A DNA stretch of 12,285 bases from Lachnospiraceae bacterium (lineage in GTDB: Bacteria; Bacillota; Clostridia; Lachnospirales; Lachnospiraceae): assembly GCA_900771995.1 (NCBI GenBank), contig CAAGQC010000098.1, positions 1-12,285 of the forward strand, read 5' to 3'. This document shows, piece by piece, positions 7,019-12,285 of the stretch (positions within the stretch are counted from its first letter, which is position 1; the number at the start of each line of letters is the position of its first letter). The notes beneath the pieces were generated by a model. It was not told where the DNA came from. It saw nothing but the letters and a program-made list of their open reading frames with translations, and did not search any database. A program made the position numbers and the translations under genes.

Positions 7019-8074
7019 TTATTCCCCGGTATCGAACTGTTCTCCCTCATTGGCATCTTCCATGACGACCTCCGGCTCCGGGATGCCCGCATTGTCCACA
7101 TAGCCGAAATGAATGACCGCCTGGGGCCAGTTGAGACTGATCCGGGCGGTTTTCTGCCGCTCTTCGCCCGCCTTGCGGATCAGTTCCAGCAACTCCTGCA
7201 GAACTTCTCTCGTCAGATATCCTCCCCTCCACTGGAACGTCATGGCCCGGCCTTTTTTCGCCATCTGCTGTGCTCTTTTGTATACTTCTTCCGTCTTCGT
7301 AAAGGAAAGTTTTTTCTCCTTATAGTAAAAATGATCATTATCCGGACAGCCGGGAGCCGGAGTAATCAACGGCTCATGATCCCGGAACACCGCCTTGTCT
7401 CCCAGATTAAAATAATCGTAACGGATCTCTCCGGGTGTCGTTCCATTTCCCTGATGCTTTCCCAGCGTGTTGTCAAAGGTAGCATCCAGATGGTAATACT
7501 GCCCGCCGATCCGCACAATATTCCAGGTATGGCGGTACTTGATCCCTTTCTCCGGATTGTTGCCGCAGATGGCGATGACGCACCACACGCCCAGGGCATC
7601 ACAGAGCACTTTCACCGATTTGGCAATGCCCTCGCAGACACCCACACCCTGTCCCAGCGGCCCGATAATTTCGTGAGAATAGGGCTTTTTCAACTTATCG
7701 TAAGTGATGTTTTCACAGATAAAGTCGTGAATATACTTCTCTTTTTCCCATTCCGTGAATTTTGCGGCAGGGCGCGCCAGCTTTTCCACCCGGGACTGCA
7801 GGGCCTTCTGGTGCCCTCTGATCTTATTTTTCTCAAACAGATACTCCGGCGCGAAGATAATGTTGGGAGAATCCTGATAATATTTGTACCGATAACTCAC
7901 CACCCAGAAGATCTCCGGATGATCCAGCCGCAGCCGGAAAAATACGTCATACAGTTCCTCCGCCGGGATCCGCGGCAGCTGGATCTCGTCTGCCAGTGCC
8001 AGAACACCCTGCTGCATGGCGTGATAGGCGGCCTGCTGGGGTTTATTCATTTTCTGATAGTAATATGCTTCCAT
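7019..8074 (-). CDS. Transglutaminase-like (cysteine protease fold) protein
   Basis: A 351-residue protein with a transglutaminase-like core. The triad is visible as Cys147 in GVGVCEGIAKS, His182 in YRHTWNIV and Asp197 in YHLDATFD, in the order and spacing usual for bacterial members, many of which act as peptidases or amidases and not as crosslinking enzymes. Residues 1-110 form a family-specific N-terminal region; 110-130 (WEKEKYIHDFICENITYDKL) is the usual helix before the catalytic cysteine. The C-terminal 100 residues are helical and end in an acidic tail (EPEVVMEDANEGEQFDTGE). There is no signal peptide or membrane segment, so it is predicted cytoplasmic. The ATG at 8074 follows AGGA. 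It is transcribed alone, divergent from the lipoprotein gene, and no clear promoter was found upstream. The substrate is unknown. Confidence 0.88.
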   Translation of the reverse strand: MEAYYYQKMNKPQQAAYHAMQQGVLALADEIQLPRIPAEELYDVFFRLRLDHPEIFWVVSYRYKYYQDSPNIIFAPEYLFEKNKIRGHQKALQSRVEKLARPAAKFTEWEKEKYIHDFICENITYDKLKKPYSHEIIGPLGQGVGVCEGIAKSVKVLCDALGVWCVIAICGNNPEKGIKYRHTWNIVRIGGQYYHLDATFDNTLGKHQGNGTTPGEIRYDYFNLGDKAVFRDHEPLITPAPGCPDNDHFYYKEKKLSFTKTEEVYKRAQQMAKKGRAMTFQWRGGYLTREVLQELLELIRKAGEERQKTARISLNWPQAVIHFGYVDNAGIPEPEVVMEDANEGEQFDTGE

Positions 8075-8189
8075 GGTAATTTCCTGTTCTGTTTCTTAAT
8101 CTGTCTTATTTTCTTATTTTAACAGAAGGTTGTTCTTTTGGGGGAGGTTTTTATTATTTGGGGACTTTTTTGAGAAAAATTTATTTTTT

Positions 8190-8218
8190 TGAAACTTTTC
8201 GGGGAACTACATAGTCTA
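8190..8218 (+). promoter_or_regulatory. ECF-sigma-like promoter for the lipoprotein gene
   Basis: TGAAAC (8190-8195) followed by TTTT, then 17 bp after the hexamer AGTCTA (8213-8218), matches the general Firmicute ECF pattern of a TGAAAC/AAC -35 and a CGTC/GTCTA -10. The same DNA read as sigma-A gives TTGAAA with a poor -10 (TAGTCT). The predicted start is near 8224, about 40 nt before the lipoprotein ATG. No ECF sigma or anti-sigma gene lies in this window, so the regulator is not identified. Confidence 0.5.
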
Positions 8219-8265
8219 ACCATCAGAGACATGAAAAAGTGGTTATTATGAAAGGAGTTTTTGTT

Positions 8266-8808
8266 ATGAAAAATAAAATGATCTGTGCACTTTTAACAAC
8301 CGTTATGGTATTGTCTTTTGCTGCCTGTGGCAGCCAGGGAAATGGGACTGCGGCTTCTGCTGAAAGCACGATAGCTTCTGAAAGTTCTGCTACGGAAAAC
8401 GGTGCCGGGGCAACTACCGAAACATCCAGCGAAGCTTCTACTGACGCAGCCACCGGAACTTCTTATGCGGATAATTTTGCCGTTCCCACGGAAGATGCCG
8501 TGGCTTTCGCCGAGAAAATCCAGGCAGCGGTAGCTGATGAGGATCTGGAAGCTCTGGCGGATCTGGCCAATTACCCGGTCTATGTAGCTCTGGGTGACGG
8601 CAGTGTTATCGAAAGCAAGGAAGACCTGCTCGCTCTGGGTGCCGACAAGATCTTCACCAAGGAAATGAAAGATTCCATCGCCAGCGCTGATCTGTCTGCC
8701 TTAAGCGCCAGCATGGCAGGATTTACTCTCTACAGCACCGGTGATGCGCCTAATATTACCTTCAATGTACAGAACGGTGTGCTGGGAATCAGCGGTATCA
8801 ATTATTAA
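8266..8808 (+). CDS. Small secreted lipoprotein, family not recognised
   Basis: A 180-residue lipoprotein. Residues 1-20 are a type II signal peptide (MKNK, then a hydrophobic stretch) ending in the lipobox F-A-A-Cys21, the residue expected to be lipidated and anchored to the outer face of the membrane. Residues 22-67 are a low-complexity Ala/Ser/Thr/Glu linker. Residues 68-180 form a small compact domain (DAVAFAEKIQAAVADEDLEA..., then YPVYVALGDGSVIESKEDLLALG..., ending GISGINY) that I do not recognise; its helix-then-strand pattern is loosely reminiscent of NTF2-like folds. The start is the ATG at 8266 after AAAGGAG; upstream in-frame codons lack a ribosome binding site and would break the signal peptide. 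The ECF-like promoter suggests envelope-stress control (inference). It is monocistronic, with its own terminator. Confidence 0.88.
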   Translation: MKNKMICALLTTVMVLSFAACGSQGNGTAASAESTIASESSATENGAGATTETSSEASTDAATGTSYADNFAVPTEDAVAFAEKIQAAVADEDLEALADLANYPVYVALGDGSVIESKEDLLALGADKIFTKEMKDSIASADLSALSASMAGFTLYSTGDAPNITFNVQNGVLGISGINY

Positions 8809-8833
8809 TTTTGTTTTGTCCGGAACGTTTTTT

Positions 8834-8857
8834 GGGGAGCCTTTTATCAGGCTCCCC
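8834..8857 (+). terminator. Terminator-like hairpin after the lipoprotein gene
   Basis: GGGGAGCC (8834-8841) pairs perfectly with GGCTCCCC (8850-8857) across an 8-nt loop, 25 nt past the lipoprotein stop. The following TTACTCTT is a modest T-tract on the plus strand. Read on the minus strand the hairpin is followed by AAAAAAC, so it should not terminate the convergent gene. The right arm encodes the last residues of the phosphoesterase. Confidence 0.65.
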
Positions 8858-9863
8858 TTACTCTTGTGGAAACTACCGTTGTCAACGGCACCATATTGAT
8901 GGTTATATTTCCGTCTGTCTTCCTCGTGATCAGCGTGGCTCCACGCTGGATATATTGCTTCGCAATGCCGGAATATCCCAGATAATCAATGGACATTCCG
9001 TAGGTCATGCGGATGCCCTGATATATCAGGGACAATGTATTCAGGTGATCGTGTCCACAGAAGATCCATTTCAACCAGCCGTTATCCACCGCTTTTTCAA
9101 AAAAATGTGGCGGTTGATTCGATATTCCGAAGTACTCGTCCTTTTCTCCGATACTGCCGTGTTCATAAATCACACTGTGATCGCCTAATTTCATCTTCTC
9201 ATAGGCTTCCTTGAACTCTGCAGGCGGCATGTGGAAAAAGGCCATGGCCGGTACTTTTCTCTCATTTAATTTTTCCATGCACCAGTCTGTCTGATCCTCA
9301 TGAATACAATCAAAGCCGCTGAAAAACCAGCCATCGCCGTACATATTGGAATCCAGCATAATCAGCGGAAGCAACGTTTTTCCCTTGTCGTCTATGAGAT
9401 CCAACACAAAATTTCCTACACCGGCAATGGGATTATGAGAGCTGTTCTCGTATCTTCCTTTGGTAAAAACAGCATATTTTCCCGTGGCGAAAATCTCCGC
9501 CAGTTGTTCCTTACTGCAGGTGGAGCCCATCTCGCAGTCATGGTTGCCGAACACCATAGTATAGGGAATCTGAAAACCATCCAGAAATGCCAGCAGCCTT
9601 TCCGCCTGCTGCCTGTTGTTCATCGTGCCGCTTTTCGGGAGAAACGGAAAAATAGAATCTCCGGTCAAAACGATCAGATCCGGTTCCGTCCGGTGGATCA
9701 GTTCCGTTACCGCTGCCATAGCCAGTGTGTCCTTTTTCCGGGAAAAGAGCCCGAAGCCAAGGTGCAGATCCGTCAGCTGCAATATTTTATAATCTCTGTC
9801 CGTCGGGATACGAAGAGCAAATGTCTCTTCGTCCCGCCTCTGAAAGTTTTGGGAAGTATACAT
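8847..9863 (-). CDS. Calcineurin-like metallophosphoesterase
   Basis: A 338-residue phosphoesterase with the complete binuclear-metal motif set: DLH (Asp32, His34), GDS (68-70, Asp69), GNHD (106-109), His211 in FFHMPP, and GHDH (270-273). These residues ligate two divalent metals and position the phosphoester. The order and spacing fit the stand-alone purple-acid-phosphatase/Dcr2-like branch of bacterial calcineurin-like enzymes. There is no signal peptide or membrane helix, so it is predicted cytoplasmic; the substrate cannot be assigned. The ATG at 9863 has only a weak upstream AAAGAG. It begins 24 bp after the permease stop and is the third gene of the hicB-permease operon. Its TGA stop (8847-8849) and last codons lie within the lipoprotein terminator hairpin, and no minus-strand terminator follows, so read-through antisense to the lipoprotein is possible. 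Confidence 0.92.
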   Translation of the reverse strand: MYTSQNFQRRDEETFALRIPTDRDYKILQLTDLHLGFGLFSRKKDTLAMAAVTELIHRTEPDLIVLTGDSIFPFLPKSGTMNNRQQAERLLAFLDGFQIPYTMVFGNHDCEMGSTCSKEQLAEIFATGKYAVFTKGRYENSSHNPIAGVGNFVLDLIDDKGKTLLPLIMLDSNMYGDGWFFSGFDCIHEDQTDWCMEKLNERKVPAMAFFHMPPAEFKEAYEKMKLGDHSVIYEHGSIGEKDEYFGISNQPPHFFEKAVDNGWLKWIFCGHDHLNTLSLIYQGIRMTYGMSIDYLGYSGIAKQYIQRGATLITRKTDGNITINMVPLTTVVSTRVRGA

Positions 9864-9887
9864 AAGAATCTCTTTTCTTTTTTGGAA

Positions 9888-11048
9888 TTAACTCAACGGG
9901 ATCAATGCTCCTATTGCAGAAAGTATTGTTGAAATCACCATCAGCACCTGAAACGGTACCGTACCGATCACGCCGCAGATAGGACTACTGCCCGCCTTTT
10001 TCCTCGATTTTCCATATGTCAGCACCAGCATGATGCTCACCAGTACCACGACACCGCTCATGATCCGGGTCAGAACGATAAAGCTGTTCACGCCAAACAC
10101 GGCAAACAGGATACAGGGGACCGTGGCGATCAGCCAGCTGACGCGGTTGCCGATGCCGATCTGCTCATGTACCACGTCACGAAGGGCGAGAGTATTGCTC
10201 CAGAACGTCGTAAGTAACGCAAACAGGGAAAAAACGCCTGCCAGGATCATGGCCCAGGTGCCGATACTCTCTCCCAACTGCATATACGCCAGTTCTTTTT
10301 CCAGTGCGCCCTTGGTTCCCAGGAGTACTGTGCCGGTCACGATCAGGACAAATACCGAGGAAAGTCCGAAGCCGATGAAGATAGAGCTGCGGATCTTTTT
10401 CGCATTGCCGTCCAGTCCCTTTACCACCTGGATCACCGCCTGATTGGCCGAAGTGGCGAACACTACCATACTGTACAGCGCCAGCAGATTGTTCCAGTGG
10501 AACTCCGCCCGCTGCAATGTGTTCAGCGGATGCAGAAAGGTGCCCACTGTCATCACCGCCACGATTCCCATCAGGACGATAATCGCGTATTTCTGCGCGA
10601 TACCCACGGCTTTCATACCGATAAACACCACCACTCCGGCAATCACATAGTACAAAATCTGCGCCGCCACGAAGGACATCCCGAACCAGTTCACAAAGAT
10701 CTGGGCACCGCCGTTGATATTACCGCTGACACCAATCATGATTGCCAGTCCGTAGACGATAAACACGCCCCAGCTAAAGACTTGTTTCATTTTGCCATGG
10801 AACAGCTCTCCCTCAAAACTTTTTACCAGCTGAACACCGCCGTTGTTGTAGGATAATTCAGCAATGATCAGATGTAAGATCACGTTCACACAATAAGCGA
10901 TCAATACCATCCACACGACATCCAGCATACTGTTCTTCGTGGCAAGATACGGAACGGCAATGATGCCCGTGCCGATACTGTTGCCGACGATCATGCTGAT
11001 GGCTTCGAAGGTCGTGAGGTGGGCTTCGGATTGGATGGGGTGGGACAT
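9888..11048 (-). CDS. APC-superfamily amino acid permease-like transporter
   Basis: A 386-residue membrane protein with about 11 hydrophobic segments. The N-terminal FEAISMIVGNSIGTGIIAVP (residues 14-33) holds the unwound GNSIGTGI motif of helix 1, typical of APC-fold amino acid carriers and close in style to the aromatic amino acid permease group (Trp/Tyr permeases), which use proton symport. The acidic/Gly segment IAELSYNNGGVQ after helix 2 also fits that group. The start is the ATG at 11046-11048 directly after AAGGAGG; an in-frame extension to 11186 overlaps hicB and lacks family character. It lies 40 bp downstream of hicB and 24 bp upstream of the phosphoesterase, so the three are probably co-transcribed. 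The substrate is inferred only at the level of amino acids. Confidence 0.85.
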   Translation of the reverse strand: MSHPIQSEAHLTTFEAISMIVGNSIGTGIIAVPYLATKNSMLDVVWMVLIAYCVNVILHLIIAELSYNNGGVQLVKSFEGELFHGKMKQVFSWGVFIVYGLAIMIGVSGNINGGAQIFVNWFGMSFVAAQILYYVIAGVVVFIGMKAVGIAQKYAIIVLMGIVAVMTVGTFLHPLNTLQRAEFHWNNLLALYSMVVFATSANQAVIQVVKGLDGNAKKIRSSIFIGFGLSSVFVLIVTGTVLLGTKGALEKELAYMQLGESIGTWAMILAGVFSLFALLTTFWSNTLALRDVVHEQIGIGNRVSWLIATVPCILFAVFGVNSFIVLTRIMSGVVVLVSIMLVLTYGKSRKKAGSSPICGVIGTVPFQVLMVISTILSAIGALIPLS

Positions 11049-11088
11049 GGGAGGACCTCCTTTGTAAAAATTCTGATTTTTTCTGTTG

Positions 11089-11475
11089 TTACAGAAGTAT
11101 AGTTGCAAGTGCTTCCTGCAATACTTTGGAGCAGTTGATTCCACGCTTATCGGCAAGCTTTGACATCCATGCAGGAAGCGAAACATTTTTTCGGACTGCC
11201 TTGGTGTCAGTCAGGCTACGGTATTCAATGGTATCTGCCTGGATAATCGTAAGGATATCTGTCGGTAAATGAGGAATCTCTGACTGCGGCGTGGGTTCAT
11301 TTGGTGTAATTTCTTCATCTTCCAGCCCAACAAGACAAAGATTCAGTGCATCTGTAATAAGGGCAATCGCTTCTGTCAACGTTGCTGCTGTTGTAATACA
11401 TCCGTCCACATCCGGAACCTTCGCATAGAAAGTGCCGTCTTTTTCTGTAATAACAGCGGTATATGTGTATTGCAT
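11089..11475 (-). CDS. hicB: HicB-like antitoxin/regulator without a HicA partner
   Basis: A 128-residue protein with the HicB architecture. An N-terminal partial RNase-H-like domain (about residues 1-60: YTAVITEKDGTFYAKVPDVD, then GC at about 25 and a TEAIALITDALNLCL helix) is followed by a linker. The C-terminal ribbon-helix-helix segment (about 94-126: KNVSLPAWMSKLADKRGINC followed by SKVLQEAL) binds DNA in this family. HicB normally neutralises the mRNA-cleaving HicA toxin and autorepresses the operon. No hicA lies on either side: the permease follows 40 bp downstream, and upstream there are only about 170 bp before the CRISPR array. This is therefore an orphan HicB, which could act as a plain regulator of the permease operon (inference). 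GGGAGG precedes the ATG at an ideal distance. Confidence 0.9.
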   Translation of the reverse strand: MQYTYTAVITEKDGTFYAKVPDVDGCITTAATLTEAIALITDALNLCLVGLEDEEITPNEPTPQSEIPHLPTDILTIIQADTIEYRSLTDTKAVRKNVSLPAWMSKLADKRGINCSKVLQEALATILL

Positions 11476-11533
11476 GTCATTTGCCTCCCTCTATATTTGC
11501 TTCTTCATCAGTGCATTCTTTTCTCTTTCTATT

Positions 11534-11560
11534 ATTATACACATTTTTACACAAAAGCAA
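11534..11560 (-). promoter_or_regulatory. Candidate promoter for the hicB-permease operon
   Basis: On the minus strand a perfect TATAAT (11534-11539), preceded by TGTG, lies 15 bp from a weak TTGCTT -35 (11555-11560). The short spacer and weak -35 make this moderate; the TG upstream may give an extended -10. The predicted start is about 55 nt before the hicB ATG. Confidence 0.45.
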
Positions 11561-11584
11561 CAGCATATAAGATATTCACTGTTA

Positions 11585-11608
11585 TTGCGTCAGCGGGGCG
11601 CGACGCAA
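11585..11608. other. GC-rich hairpin between the CRISPR array and hicB
   Basis: TTGCGTC (11585-11591) pairs with GACGCAA (11602-11608). An inner GCG/CGC step (11593-11595 with 11599-11601) follows one bulged A and closes a GGG loop. No T-tract follows on either strand, so it is not a classic intrinsic terminator. It sits 39 bp from the leader-distal CRISPR repeat and just upstream of the hicB promoter, where it could separate array transcription from the operon. Confidence 0.5.
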
Positions 11609-11647
11609 CCGTACCAAGGCACGCCGGAACATCACAAGAATTTCAGA

Positions 11648-12285
11648 ATTTCAATCCGCGCTCCCGCGAGGGGAGCGACGGATTAACCGGCATCTCCGAT
11701 ATTGGCTCTGATATTTCAATCCGCGCTCCCGCGAGGGGAGCGACCGTCCTGCTTGGTGTGGAAGATGCACAGCTTACAATTTCAATCCGCGCTCCCGCGA
11801 GGGGAGCGACTTTATCTGCTGCTGTGTAGCAGATCATCTGTCAAAATTTCAATCCGCGCTCCCGCGAGGGGAGCGACGGTGTCGATCTATCAGGATTATC
11901 TGATCTATTGCAATTTCAATCCGCGCTCCCGCGAGGGGAGCGACACAAAGCAAACTTGAAATAATGCAGTCACAATTTATTTCAATCCGCGCTCCCGCGA
12001 GGGGAGCGACATGTGTTGGTGACGATGGGGGAGGGGGTTTATAATTTCAATCCGCGCTCCCGCGAGGGGAGCGACCTTTTTCTGTGACGATAGTCCTCCT
12101 ATACTCATATTTCAATCCGCGCTCCCGCGAGGGGAGCGACCTTCTCTCTGGTCACCCTCGTCCGGACAGTATTGCGATTTCAATCCGCGCTCCCGCGAGG
12201 GGAGCGACTGTATGTACTGTGTGATGTGATAAGTAGTATATGATTTCAATCCGCGCTCCCGCGAGGGGAGCGACGAGATCGAGGA
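11648..12285 (-). CRISPR. Type I-C-like CRISPR array, 10 repeats, continues past the right edge
   Basis: Ten identical 32-nt repeats begin at 11648, 11713, 11779, 11846, 11913, 11979, 12044, 12109, 12177 and 12243. They are separated by nine spacers of 33, 34, 35, 35, 34, 33, 33, 36 and 34 nt, and a tenth spacer is cut after 11 nt by the window end. On the minus strand each repeat starts GTCGCTCCCC and ends GGATTGAAAT, with a 7-bp stem CGCTCCC/GGGAGCG around a CTCGC loop. That matches the type I-C repeat class and its ATTGAAAC-like 5' handle. The orientation implies minus-strand transcription, with the leader and newest spacers beyond the right edge. No repeat is degenerate, even the leader-distal one at 11648-11679. 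No cas gene is in the window, so activity and subtype rest on the repeat alone. All spacers differ, and none was seen to match other DNA in the window. Confidence 0.97.

Noticed and set aside
7013..8122. 369-codon plus-strand frame opposite the transglutaminase-like gene
   Set aside because: The minus-strand product has an ordered catalytic triad and a ribosome binding site; the plus frame has neither.
11049..11186. In-frame N-terminal extension of the permease into hicB
   Set aside because: The ATG at 11048 directly follows AAGGAGG, and the extension has no transporter character and overlaps the HicB coding sequence.
11573..11604. Possible degenerate leader-distal CRISPR repeat ending GGGGCGCGAC
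   Set aside because: About half of the positions match, mostly in the last 12 nt, and the gap to the first true repeat would be 43 nt, outside the 33-36 nt spacer range. The hairpin at 11585-11608 explains the GC-rich block better.
11432..11959. Several open frames running through the CRISPR array, with recurring peptides such as SIRAPARGAT and FNPRSREGSD
   Set aside because: They are translations of the 32-nt repeats and their period matches the repeat-spacer unit. They have no ribosome binding sites; this is a well-known false-gene artefact of type I-C arrays.

Overview
The window looks like chromosomal DNA from a gut-type Firmicute, most likely Lachnospiraceae. This rests on purine-rich AGGAGG-type ribosome binding sites, roughly balanced base composition, the protein families present (MarR/MATE pair, C69 dipeptidase, GH28, small Ser/Thr-rich lipoprotein) and a type I-C CRISPR array. 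The taxonomic call is inference from these features, with no database comparison.

Layout, left to right. (1) 12-151 is a long imperfect palindrome with two internal hairpins, lying just past the 3' end of a minus-strand marR-MATE efflux operon (1966 to 172). That operon has a consensus sigma-A promoter overlapped by GGTAA-type operator half-sites. (2) 5840 to 2190 is a minus-strand run of a SAM methyltransferase, a GH28 polygalacturonase-like glycosidase and a C69 dipeptidase, closed by a terminator at 2092-2124. (3) 6055-7008 is a plus-strand tRNA-dihydrouridine synthase, divergent from the methyltransferase and convergent with a minus-strand transglutaminase-like protein (8074 to 7019). (4) 8266-8808 is a plus-strand lipoprotein with an ECF-sigma-like promoter; its terminator overlaps the last codons of the convergent gene. 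(5) 11475 to 8847 is a minus-strand cluster of an orphan HicB-like antitoxin, an amino-acid permease-like transporter and a metallophosphoesterase. (6) From 11648 to the right edge is a type I-C-like CRISPR array: ten identical 32-nt repeats and nine complete spacers of 33-36 nt. Repeat orientation puts crRNA on the minus strand, so the leader and any cas genes should lie beyond the right edge.

Functionally this is an ordinary metabolic and regulatory neighbourhood bordering a CRISPR locus. No cas gene, transposase, phage gene, tRNA or rRNA was seen, and I see no convincing new defence system. The items most worth following up are the palindromic element at the left edge, the orphan hicB heading a transporter operon directly downstream of the CRISPR array in the direction of array transcription, the ECF-type promoter, and an octamer shared at the same offset in two adjacent spacers.
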